A stretch of 34,334 nucleotides of DNA from REEB95 sp035632395 (GTDB taxonomy: Bacteria > Pseudomonadota > Alphaproteobacteria > ATCC43930 > CGMCC-115725), in NCBI GenBank assembly GCA_035632395.1, contig DASQGX010000067.1, positions 1 through 34,334 of the forward strand, given 5' to 3'. Below, one piece after another: positions 8,316 to 15,840 of the stretch. The first letter of the stretch is position 1. Every line of letters begins with the position of its first letter. The notes beneath the pieces were generated by a model. It was not told the origin of the DNA. It saw only the letters and a list, made by a program, of their open reading frames with translations, and searched no databases. A program made the position numbers and the translations under genes.

Positions 8316-9587
8316 TTATCCAGCCAGTGCCACCGGCTCGATTGGCTGATTCCCGGCGCCAGAAACCGCCGCCCGTTTGCAGATCTCTTCGAAGGCCCGC
8401 GCCACACGCCGGGTCGAATAGCGTTTAAGGATAAAATCGTAGGCGTTTTCCGCCATTTCTGCGCCTTGGCCCGAGGCTGCCAGCAACTGCAGCACCATTT
8501 CGGCGAAAGCCGCGGCGGTATCGGCCCGCCGAAAGTGGTTGCCCTCTTCGACCGGCAGGCCCTCGACGCCGATCGACGTCGAAACGACCGGCCGCCGCAT
8601 CGCCATGGCCTCATAGATCTTGATCCGGGTCCCGCCGCCGACGCGCAACGGCACGATATAAAGGTCGGAATCGCGAATGAACGGGCGCACGTCATCGACG
8701 AAACCGGTGAATCGCCAGTTGAGTCCGCGCGCCCGCGCTTTCTCGACCAATGCACCGGGCGGATCACGGCCGACGATGGTCAGCCGCGCTTCGGGGCGCG
8801 CTTTTGCAATCAACGGCCAGATCTCGTTCATACAGTATTGAATGGCGTCAATATTCGCCGGCCAATCCATGGAGCCGGTGAAAATGAGATGGCCGCCACG
8901 CGGATCGATCGCCGTAGGAGGTGGCGATGCCAGGGCGCCGAAATAATCAAAATCCACGCCGGTCGGAATTACTTCGGCGCCGCGTACGCCATAAGTCTCC
9001 AGAAAGAAGCTGAGGTCGCGGTCCGAAACGGCGATGACTTTGGCAAAGGCCGGCAGATGGCGGGCCTCGAATTCAGCCATCTTCCGGCGCTGCGCACCCC
9101 AGATCATGCGCGCGAAAGGGTTTTCCGCTGTTTGCGCGTGACGGGCGAAAATCTCGGCTTCAACGTTGTGTGTGAAAACTACACTACCGATTGGCGGCAC
9201 GCGATTGAACAGCACGGCGGCGTGGACGAAATCGGCGATAACCACGTCAGGCTGCGTCGCCAGCGTATCGGCGATCAGCGCGGTAGCCGCACGCGACCGA
9301 TCGAGCGCGACCGACGCCGGTAGCCGCGACGCCAGGGCAGTAACGCGTTTCAGCGTGCCGAAGAACTTGCTGGGTTTAGCCGCGGACCAGGAAAGAAAGC
9401 GGTCACAGACCTCACTCAGCTCGCGCGCGAACCGCCGCGGCTGCTCTGTTGTCGCTGGCGACACCAGCGTGATCTCGAAATGGCCGCCCTTCAGGCCGCG
9501 CAGGATGCCGCTGCTGCGGATCTTGCCGCCGGCATCGGCCGGAAACAGGAACTGCGGCGAGACGAAGAGCAGTCGCGGCCGCGCCAT
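8316..9587 (-). CDS. Glycosyltransferase, GT4 family (GT-B fold)
   Basis: This is a 423-residue GT-B glycosyltransferase that probably adds a sugar from a nucleotide donor to a surface polysaccharide or lipid carrier. The N-terminal acceptor domain begins PRLLFVSPQFLFPADAGGKI, with the glycine-rich loop typical of GT4 enzymes. FTHNVEAEIFARHAQ follows in the middle. The C-terminal donor domain contains IFTGSMDWPANIDAI, LTIVGRDPPGAL, VDDVRPFIRDSDLYIVPL and GGTRIKIYEAMAMRRPVV, the last with the donor-phosphate glutamate region. The donor and acceptor sugars cannot be read from sequence. It begins eight bases after a GDP-mannose 6-dehydrogenase, whose stop overlaps the GAGG ribosome site of this gene. 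The two are therefore probably co-expressed and may work on the same product. Confidence 0.88.
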   Translation of the reverse strand: MARPRLLFVSPQFLFPADAGGKIRSSGILRGLKGGHFEITLVSPATTEQPRRFARELSEVCDRFLSWSAAKPSKFFGTLKRVTALASRLPASVALDRSRAATALIADTLATQPDVVIADFVHAAVLFNRVPPIGSVVFTHNVEAEIFARHAQTAENPFARMIWGAQRRKMAEFEARHLPAFAKVIAVSDRDLSFFLETYGVRGAEVIPTGVDFDYFGALASPPPTAIDPRGGHLIFTGSMDWPANIDAIQYCMNEIWPLIAKARPEARLTIVGRDPPGALVEKARARGLNWRFTGFVDDVRPFIRDSDLYIVPLRVGGGTRIKIYEAMAMRRPVVSTSIGVEGLPVEEGNHFRRADTAAAFAEMVLQLLAASGQGAEMAENAYDFILKRYSTRRVARAFEEICKRAAVSGAGNQPIEPVALAG

Positions 9588-9595
9588 CGTCGACC

Positions 9596-10909
9596 TCAGC
9601 AGAGTGAACGGTAGCGCACGCCCGACAGCTGCGCCAAGGCCGGCACGCCCTGGAGATCGAGAATCGGCCGGCCGTCATGTTCCGCTTCGAGCAGGGCGAT
9701 ATCCTCGCGGTTAGCGTGACCGATGACGATCATGCCCGCGCCGTCGAGCGCACGGCGCAAATCGCCGACCACCAGCCGGTCGAAGTGCGGAATCTCGCGC
9801 TCGATGAATTCACGGTTTTTGCCAAGCAGCTTGCTGGTGTTGACGTTGCGGTCGAAGATCGCCAGGTCATAGCCTTTGCCGATCAGCCGTTCAGCCAAAT
9901 AGACAAACGGCGAATGACGCAAGTCGTCGGTGCCGGGCTTGAAGGCAAGCCCCAAGAGCGCGACCTTGCGGCGGCCCTCGTCGAGAATGGCATGGAGCGC
10001 ACGATCGATATGCGCGTCATTTGCCGGCATGACGCTGGAAAGAAGCGGCAACGCGATATCGCCGCCTTTGGCCAATGCGACCAGCGCCGAGACATCCTTA
10101 GGAAGGCACGACCCGCCGAAGGCGAATCCTGGCCGGAGATAGGCCGGCGAAATATTCAGTTGGCGATCGGCGCAGAATACTTTCATCGCCTCCTGCGCAT
10201 CGACGCCGAGGCTCTTGAGCAGAACGCCCGCTTCATTCGCGAAGGCGATCTTGACCGCATGGAAGGCGTTCGACAGGCACTTCACTGATTCGGCGACGCC
10301 GGTCGTGGTGCGAATGAAAGGCGCTTCGATGCCGCGGTAGAGCGCCTGGACCGCATCGTAACCCGCCGGGTTCGAGGCGCCGGCGATAGTGAATGGCGGC
10401 TTGCGAAAATCGCGAACGGAACAGCCTTCGCGCAGAAATTCGGGGTTGAACGCGACCGCAACACCGCTGTCGCCGTCCCGGCCGGATTTCGTCGCCAACA
10501 TCGGCAACATGCGGCCTTCCGTGGTGCCAGGCGGCACCGTTGAGCGCAGGACGACCGTATGGCCGCCGTTCTTGTGTCGCAGTGCAGTGCCTATACCATC
10601 GACGACGGCGTCGAGCGCATCGAGCATCGGCGCGCCGGTCCGGCTCATCGGTGTACCAACCGAAATCAGCGAGACGTCGCTTTGTAGAACAGCCGTTTCG
10701 GTATCGGCGATCGCGCGCAATCGGCGCGCCTTGACGGCCGCGCTGACAGCTTCATCGAGGCCCTCCTCGACCACCGGCGAAAGACCGCGGTTGATCATGT
10801 CGACCTTGGCGGGATTGATGTCGACGCCAATGACGTCGTGCCCGAGCTCGGCAAAACAGGCCGCCGAGACCGTCCCGACATAGCCCATGCCGAATACGGA
10901 AATACGCAT
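9596..10909 (-). CDS. GDP-mannose 6-dehydrogenase, AlgD-type
   Basis: This nucleotide-sugar dehydrogenase oxidises the C6 of a GDP-hexose in two NAD-dependent steps, probably GDP-mannose to GDP-mannuronate. I choose ATG 10909-10907 (MRISVFGMGYVGTVSAACF, 437 residues), which has a GGGGCGA ribosome site; a GTG 15 bases upstream is possible. The NAD fold GMGYVG is at the start. RSTVPPGTTEGRMLP and NPEFLREGCSVRDF follow, then the catalytic cysteine in FAFGGSCLPKDVSAL near residue 270 and LLGLAFKPGTDDLRHSP. The Leu-Pro pair after the cysteine, and FDRN in the C-terminal domain, match Pseudomonas AlgD more closely than UDP-glucose dehydrogenases, which usually have CFPKD. No other alginate genes are nearby. 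A UDP-glucose substrate cannot be excluded. Confidence 0.85.
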   Translation of the reverse strand: MRISVFGMGYVGTVSAACFAELGHDVIGVDINPAKVDMINRGLSPVVEEGLDEAVSAAVKARRLRAIADTETAVLQSDVSLISVGTPMSRTGAPMLDALDAVVDGIGTALRHKNGGHTVVLRSTVPPGTTEGRMLPMLATKSGRDGDSGVAVAFNPEFLREGCSVRDFRKPPFTIAGASNPAGYDAVQALYRGIEAPFIRTTTGVAESVKCLSNAFHAVKIAFANEAGVLLKSLGVDAQEAMKVFCADRQLNISPAYLRPGFAFGGSCLPKDVSALVALAKGGDIALPLLSSVMPANDAHIDRALHAILDEGRRKVALLGLAFKPGTDDLRHSPFVYLAERLIGKGYDLAIFDRNVNTSKLLGKNREFIEREIPHFDRLVVGDLRRALDGAGMIVIGHANREDIALLEAEHDGRPILDLQGVPALAQLSGVRYRSLC

Positions 10910-11010
10910 GCGAAATCGCCCCACTCACCGGCTGAAGGCCGGGTCGGCGGCATTGAACGGCGATTTCCTTAATTTCGCGTGAGGGCGACGGATTTATGGT
11001 TAAGGAATTG

Positions 11011-11712
11011 CTAAGCTGAAGGCAGCTCGGACGCGCCGCCGTGCGCGGCCGACCAGCTCACCGGATCGTTCAGAAACTTTTCCACTTCGCGCATCGTTGG
11101 CGCGTCGAACCGGCCCTCGGACTTGGCGACTTTGAGCACGTCCCACCAATTGGCGAGCGAATGGAGCTTGACGCCGATTTCGGCCATCAGCTGCTCACTC
11201 TGCGGAAAGATGCCGTAGTGGAAGATGACGAATGTGTGTTCGACGATCGCGCCGGCCTGGCGGAGCGCCTTGCAGAAATTGACCTTGCTTCGGCCGTCGG
11301 TCGTCAAATCCTCGACGAGCAATGTGCGCGCGTTTTCGCGTATGTCGCCCTCGATCTGCGCATTGCGGCCGAAGCCCTTCGGCTTTTTGCGCACATACTG
11401 CATGGGAAGCATCAGCCGGTCCGCGATCCAGGCGGCAAACGGGATGCCGGCGGTCTCGCCGCCGGCGATCACGTCGATGGCCTCGAAGCCGACCTCGCGC
11501 AGAATGGTCGAGGTGGCGAATTCGCACAGTGTCTCACGGACGCGCGGATAGAAGATCAGGCGGCGACAGTCGATGTAAACCGGACTAGCCCACCCCGAGG
11601 TGAAAATGAACGGCGTCGCAGAGTTGAAGTTGACCGCTCCGACCTCGAGCAGGATCCGCGACGTGACCTGCTGAATGAGCTCGCGATCGGGAAACGTGGC
11701 GCCGAAATTCAT
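11011..11712 (-). CDS. pyrE: Orotate phosphoribosyltransferase
   Basis: PyrE joins orotate to PRPP to give orotidine 5'-phosphate, the last-but-one step to UMP. The 233-residue protein has the family start with FTSGWASPVYIDCRRLI, the IDVIAGGETAGIPFAAWIA segment, the KKPKGFGRNAQIEG flexible loop and the PRPP-binding loop TLLVEDLTTDGRS. It is the last gene of a six-gene operon, 18 bases after the XRE regulator. In that setting it may serve salvage of imported orotate as well as de novo synthesis. Only a weak ribosome site is visible upstream. Confidence 0.93.
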   Translation of the reverse strand: MNFGATFPDRELIQQVTSRILLEVGAVNFNSATPFIFTSGWASPVYIDCRRLIFYPRVRETLCEFATSTILREVGFEAIDVIAGGETAGIPFAAWIADRLMLPMQYVRKKPKGFGRNAQIEGDIRENARTLLVEDLTTDGRSKVNFCKALRQAGAIVEHTFVIFHYGIFPQSEQLMAEIGVKLHSLANWWDVLKVAKSEGRFDAPTMREVEKFLNDPVSWSAAHGGASELPSA

Positions 11713-11730
11713 GGATTTCGATCCGTCAGC

Positions 11731-12663
11731 CTAATGGCGCGACTTTCTGCGGCGCGACGGTGCGCGAGTCAAGCGCATTTCACCCGGCCCGCCAGCAGCC
11801 GACCGCGCCATGACCTCGGCCAGCCGCGCCGCCGCACGTGGCCCTTTCAGCGCACGGCTCCACAGGTCGGCGGCAAGCCTTTCGTAAAGCGCGACAGCTT
11901 CCGGGGCTGCGGTGACGGTGGCCACGCCGTGTCGGATGTTCGGCATCTCGCTGATCCGGAACGGGCTGACAGCCAGCACCATTTCCTTCTTCGACTGAAA
12001 CAGCTGGAAAGCCATGTTGGGCAGCATCTCGTCGACCAAACCAACTTCGATTCCGGGTTGCGGGTCGGTCAGAAAGCGCGAGATGTTTTCGATCTCGCGC
12101 CGCGCCGCGGTGCGGCGCCGCGCCCACTCCACGGCGGGCAGGCCAAACCGTCCGATGACGCCCAGTTGGAGAAAGCGTTCGACCTCAGGCACCGACATCA
12201 AGGCCACGACGCGCGGTTTGTGCGCCGATTTGCGCGTGCCGAGGATCGCCATGATCGTCTCGATCTCGGCGAAAGCTTCGGGCTGAAGTTCGCCGGCTGG
12301 CATGGCCTCAATCAGCATCTGGCGCAGATGGGTGCTGTATTCGGCCGTCGTCAGCAGGAACGAAATCGGCATGAAGCGGGCGATGACCTGATCGGCGCTA
12401 GCTTCCAGCTGTCGCATGCGTTCGAAATAAGCACCCGCCTTTGAATAATATTCGACACCGACACCGAGCAGCGAGGCCAGCGATGTGTTAAGCACGTGCG
12501 CCAGCGCATCCAGCGTCTCGATTTTAACAATCTCGCCCGCCTCCATACGATAGAGTGCAGAACGGGAGATGTTCAGACGATGGGCAATTTCCTCGGCTTT
12601 CAGGCCGCTGCCCCAACGATAGGCTTTGAGCCTTCGGCCGATCTCTTTACGGCGTGTATCCAC
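11731..12663 (-). CDS. XRE-family transcriptional regulator with a large C-terminal domain
   Basis: This 310-residue regulator has an N-terminal helix-turn-helix of the Cro/C1 type at about residues 8-62. It contains IGRRLKAYRW, EEIAHRLNISRSALYRMEAG and IETLDALAHVLNTSL. The rest, from about residue 75, is a domain I do not recognise, presumably sensing an effector; it ends in a basic tail. The start is GTG (12663-12661) behind GAGGGGA. It sits inside the orotate-type operon, 67 bases after the amidohydrolase and 18 before pyrE, so it most likely controls this operon in response to a pyrimidine or ureide. That role is inferred from context. Confidence 0.85.
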   Translation of the reverse strand: MDTRRKEIGRRLKAYRWGSGLKAEEIAHRLNISRSALYRMEAGEIVKIETLDALAHVLNTSLASLLGVGVEYYSKAGAYFERMRQLEASADQVIARFMPISFLLTTAEYSTHLRQMLIEAMPAGELQPEAFAEIETIMAILGTRKSAHKPRVVALMSVPEVERFLQLGVIGRFGLPAVEWARRRTAARREIENISRFLTDPQPGIEVGLVDEMLPNMAFQLFQSKKEMVLAVSPFRISEMPNIRHGVATVTAAPEAVALYERLAADLWSRALKGPRAAARLAEVMARSAAGGPGEMRLTRAPSRRRKSRH

Positions 12664-12676
12664 GCTCCCCTCATCG

Positions 12677-12697
12677 TCCGCATCTTAGGTGTGCGGA
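12677..12697. promoter_or_regulatory. Inverted repeat upstream of the XRE gene
   Basis: TCCGCA-N9-TGCGGA forms a 21-bp dyad 13 bases before the XRE start codon, in the only sizeable gap within the operon (12664-12730). A second dyad, GACGAA-N5-TTCGTC at 12716-12732, overlaps the stop of the upstream amidohydrolase. Neither is followed by a T-run on the transcribed strand. Autoregulation by the XRE protein is a possible explanation, not shown. Confidence 0.3.
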
Positions 12698-12730
12698 TCG
12701 CCATCACCATACCGGGACGAAACCGGTTCG

Positions 12731-14017
12731 TCACGTCGCTTCGACAACAGCGTGATATAATAAATTAACGCCCTTGAGGAAATCATCGAGCACCATCGCC
12801 TCAAGCGGATTATGCGAACCGTGTTCGTTGCGGATGAAAATCATCGCCGATGGCACGCCTTCGTTGGCGAAGATCGCCGCGTCGTGGCCGGCGCCCGAAG
12901 GCAGCGTCTCGGCAGGCAGCCCTAGGCGTTTCGAAAGCCGCAACAGGCGCTCGACCCAGGTGTCGTCCATGCGCGCCGGCTTGGTATCGAGACGCCGATC
13001 GAAGCGGAACTCGACCTTGCGCTTGTTGCCGATGGTCCGGCATTCGGTCCGCATTAGGTGATAGAAAGCTTCGAGCGTGTCGCTGCTCTGGCTGCGGACT
13101 TCGAAACTGAATGTCACTTCGCCTGGAATCCGCGACATCGCGTGCTCGGCCGGATTAGTGCTGATGATTCCGACCGTCACCACTAAATCGAGGCCGCGCT
13201 GCTGCAGGCTTTCCCAATGCTCGTCGAGATGGGCGATGAGTTCAGCGACGGCAAACACCGCGTCGCGCCGGAGCCAGCGCGGCACGGCACCGGAATGGGC
13301 CGCTTCGCCGATACAGCGCACTTCGCGATGACGGATATTGCCGCGAATTCCTGTCACAATTGCCGTTGGGAAACCGCGCGCGACCATCACCGGCCCCTGC
13401 TCGATATGAAGCTCGAGATAGGCCGTAATCGAAGCTGGGTCGAGCAAGGTTTCGCCGCGTGCGATACGCGCAACATCGGAACCCCGAGCGCGCATCGCTT
13501 CGCCGAGCGTGCCATGGCCCGATCGGTGCGTCAGCATCAGGTCTTGCTCGGTGAGACCGCCGAACAGTGCGTACGAGCCGACGCACGTCTTGCCGTACCA
13601 GGCGCTCTCTTCACCGCGCATCGCGATGAGCTTGACCGTGCGTGGCGGCACCACCCTCTCCTCTTGCATGCGCATCAAAGTGAGCAAGCCGGCGACGACC
13701 CCGGCGGCGCCATCGTAGTTCCCGCCTTGCGGCACAGAATCGAGGTGCGAGCCGATGGCGATGAACGGCTTGTCTTCGTCCCGACCCGGCAGGGTCACGA
13801 CGAGATTGGCCGCAGCATCGAAGCTCGTCGCGAGCCCGGTACTTTCGGCACTGCGCCGGATGATCTCGACCGCCTTCTGTTCGCCTGCACCATAACTCTC
13901 CCGGCTGACGCCGATACCGCTGGGATCCGCGGTCGCGCGTGCGAGTTCACGAAAGAGTCCATCAGCCGTGGCTTGCGGGTCGAACGCGGTAGGCGCGTTA
14001 TTGGCAACGAGCTTCAT
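12731..14017 (-). CDS. M20-family N-carbamoyl amino acid / ureido-acid amidohydrolase
   Basis: This metal-dependent hydrolase belongs to the branch containing allantoate amidohydrolase, beta-ureidopropionase and N-carbamoyl-L-amino-acid hydrolase. These enzymes cut the ureido group to amine, CO2 and ammonia. The 428-residue protein shows the metal ligands in GSHLDSVPQGGNYDGAAG (His and Asp near residues 90-100), the catalytic glutamates in MRGEESAWYGKTCVGS, ELHIEQGPV, GAGHDAAIFA and the C-terminal ligand in FIRNEHGSHNPLEAM. The dimerisation insert after ELHIEQG has normal size. It overlaps pyrD by four bases (ATGA). Beside PyrD/PyrK the natural candidate substrate is N-carbamoyl-L-aspartate (ureidosuccinase activity), but sequence alone cannot separate the ureido acids. 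Confidence 0.88.
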   Translation of the reverse strand: MKLVANNAPTAFDPQATADGLFRELARATADPSGIGVSRESYGAGEQKAVEIIRRSAESTGLATSFDAAANLVVTLPGRDEDKPFIAIGSHLDSVPQGGNYDGAAGVVAGLLTLMRMQEERVVPPRTVKLIAMRGEESAWYGKTCVGSYALFGGLTEQDLMLTHRSGHGTLGEAMRARGSDVARIARGETLLDPASITAYLELHIEQGPVMVARGFPTAIVTGIRGNIRHREVRCIGEAAHSGAVPRWLRRDAVFAVAELIAHLDEHWESLQQRGLDLVVTVGIISTNPAEHAMSRIPGEVTFSFEVRSQSSDTLEAFYHLMRTECRTIGNKRKVEFRFDRRLDTKPARMDDTWVERLLRLSKRLGLPAETLPSGAGHDAAIFANEGVPSAMIFIRNEHGSHNPLEAMVLDDFLKGVNLLYHAVVEAT

Positions 14018-14964
14018 TCACCAGCCTCCTGACGCCACTCGACGTCGGTCTCATCGGCGCCGGCACTCATCAGCGCGCCGGTCAGCGCCGAAACGCGCGC
14101 AAATCCCCGACGAGCGCAGAACGCTTCGAGTTCCTCGATGACGCGGATCAGCGCCGTCGGATGAATGAATGTCGCCGTGCCGACCTGGATGGCGCGTGCG
14201 CCGGCCAACAGGTACTCCACGGCGTCGCTGCCGCTGGCGATGCCGCCGCAGCCGACGATGTCGATCTTTACCGCACGAGCGCACTGGTAAACCTGGCGCA
14301 GGATGACAGGCTTCACCGCAGGACCTGAGAGGCCACCGGTGATGCTGCCGAGCCGCGGACGGAAAGTTTCGACATCGATCGCCATCGCGAGGATCGTGTT
14401 CGCGACGACTACGGCGTCGGCGCCGTTCGCCTCGGCAGCGCGCGCAACGTCAGCAATATCGCCGGTGTTCGGCGTCAATTTGACCCACAACGGCAGCTTG
14501 GTCGCCGCACGCAATCGCGCGACCACGCCGGCGGTCGCCTGGGTCGTCATGGCGAAGGCGCGGCCGTCCTGTTCGAGATTGGGGCACGAGATGTTGGCTT
14601 CGATCGCAGCAATCCCCGCAACGCTGAGCTCGGCCGCCAAGGTGGCGAAGCCATCGGCTGTCGGCGCCGAAATGCTGGCGATCAGCGGCGGGATGAATCG
14701 CCGGTAAAATGGCACCGTCTGGGTGAGGAAATATTCGACGCCTTTGGACGGAATGCCAATCGAGTTGAGCATACCGCCGGCCGTTTCGGCGACGCGCGGC
14801 GTCGGGTTGCCGGCACGCAGCTCGCGGGTAACGGTCTTGGTCACGAAGGCGCCGAGACGGTTGAAGTCGATGACGCGTGCCAAGCCATCTGCAAATGTGC
14901 CGGACGCCGGCATCACCGGATTCGCGAGCCGCAGGCCGCCGACATCGACCGCCAAATCTACCAC
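14014..14964 (-). CDS. pyrD: Dihydroorotate dehydrogenase, class 1B catalytic subunit
   Basis: This FMN enzyme interconverts dihydroorotate and orotate. Pairing with PyrK makes it the NAD-linked class 1B type. I choose GTG 14964 (V-V-D-L-A-V-D-V-G, 316 residues), which overlaps the pyrK stop by seven bases. The open frame upstream of it runs through pyrK and reads as unrelated arginine-rich sequence. Visible features are NPVMPASGTFADGL, NSIGIPSKGV, the catalytic cysteine loop in EANISCPNLEQDG (serine in class 2), LWVKLTPNTGDI, ITGGLSGPAVKP and GCGGIASGSDAVEYLLAGA. Alphaproteobacteria usually use the quinone-linked class 2 enzyme for synthesis, so a 1B pair inside an operon with an amidohydrolase and a permease suggests another, possibly reductive, role. 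Confidence 0.9.
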   Translation of the reverse strand: MVDLAVDVGGLRLANPVMPASGTFADGLARVIDFNRLGAFVTKTVTRELRAGNPTPRVAETAGGMLNSIGIPSKGVEYFLTQTVPFYRRFIPPLIASISAPTADGFATLAAELSVAGIAAIEANISCPNLEQDGRAFAMTTQATAGVVARLRAATKLPLWVKLTPNTGDIADVARAAEANGADAVVVANTILAMAIDVETFRPRLGSITGGLSGPAVKPVILRQVYQCARAVKIDIVGCGGIASGSDAVEYLLAGARAIQVGTATFIHPTALIRVIEELEAFCARRGFARVSALTGALMSAGADETDVEWRQEAGE

Positions 14965-15794
14965 GACAGCGGCTCCTGCAGGTCGAACACCGGGCCTTCC
15001 CAGCACACGCGCCGATGCTCGACGCCGCCCGCCGGAGCATGAAAGTCGCGGACGCAGCAAAAGCACATGCCGAGCGCACAGGCCATCTGCTGCTCGAGCG
15101 CGGCCTGACCGGGAATGCCAAGCTCCTTGCCGAGCCGCTGGAGCAGCAGCAGGAGGCGGTTCGAGCCGCAGGTGAAGAACGCGCCGGCCTTGTGCTCCGC
15201 CACCAGGTCGCGCAATAGCCGTTCGACATTGCCCACGGCACTACTGTGATCCGAATCTGTGACAACGATCACGTCGCCGCCATGGGCGCGAAACAACTCC
15301 ACCGACATTACCAGATCGGGGCGGCGCGCGCTCAGGATAGCAGTCACGCCTACACCCGCCTGCTCGGCCATCAGCGCTAGTGGCGCGAGCGTTGCCAGAC
15401 CGACGCCGCGACCGACGATGGCGATGTGCCGCCACGCCGGCGCCAGGGCAAAGCCGCGGCCGAGCGGTCCGAGCATATTGAGCCGGTCGCCAGGTTCGAG
15501 TTCGGCCAGTCCGCGCGTCCCACTGCCGGTAACCTTGTAAAGGAACTCGATACGCCCGCGTGCGTGGTCGGCGGCATAAATGCTCATTGGCCGGCGCAGG
15601 AACGGCGCGGCACCATCCGACGGCGGGCAGAGAAGATGAAAGAACTGACCTGCGACAACGTCGGTCGCCGGCGCCTCCGCCGCAACCACGAGATGCTTGT
15701 ATTCCGCGTTGACCGCTGCGTTCTCGAGCACTGCCGCGGACTGCTCCGCAACCGGAAAAAGCAAATTCGCAGCGTGGACAGCGTCCATGTCCAA
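14958..15794 (-). CDS. pyrK: Dihydroorotate dehydrogenase electron-transfer subunit (PyrK type)
   Basis: PyrK carries FAD and a [2Fe-2S] cluster and passes electrons between NAD(H) and the FMN of class 1B PyrD. The 278-residue protein has the FAD-binding segment FLRRPMSIYAAD and a nucleotide-binding fold with IVGRGVGLATLAPLALMA. Near the C-terminus the cluster ligands lie in MACALGMCFCC (C-x4-C-x2-C), with the fourth cysteine in RVCWEGPVFDL. It starts 46 bases after the permease and overlaps pyrD by seven bases, as expected for subunits made in equal amounts. Confidence 0.9.
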   Translation of the reverse strand: MDMDAVHAANLLFPVAEQSAAVLENAAVNAEYKHLVVAAEAPATDVVAGQFFHLLCPPSDGAAPFLRRPMSIYAADHARGRIEFLYKVTGSGTRGLAELEPGDRLNMLGPLGRGFALAPAWRHIAIVGRGVGLATLAPLALMAEQAGVGVTAILSARRPDLVMSVELFRAHGGDVIVVTDSDHSSAVGNVERLLRDLVAEHKAGAFFTCGSNRLLLLLQRLGKELGIPGQAALEQQMACALGMCFCCVRDFHAPAGGVEHRRVCWEGPVFDLQEPLSW

Positions 15795-15840
15795 ACATCG
15801 ACCTTGATGAGCGAGAGCGGCAGCAGTCGGGCGCCCGTAA

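Noticed and set aside
10928..10942. CCGGC-N5-GCCGG hairpin before the GDP-mannose dehydrogenase
   Set aside because: A 5-bp stem in GC-rich DNA is expected by chance; no supporting promoter or T-run.
11041..12444. 467-codon plus-strand open frame
   Set aside because: Antisense of pyrE and the XRE regulator, crossing both genes and the gap; no family sequence.
14014..14964. Quinone-linked class 2 dihydroorotate dehydrogenase
   Set aside because: The active-site loop has cysteine (NISCPN) instead of serine, there is no N-terminal membrane helix, and a PyrK gene is adjacent.
14965..15066. N-terminal extension of PyrD
   Set aside because: These 34 codons lie inside pyrK in another frame and are unlike any PyrD start; GTG 14964 gives the normal length.
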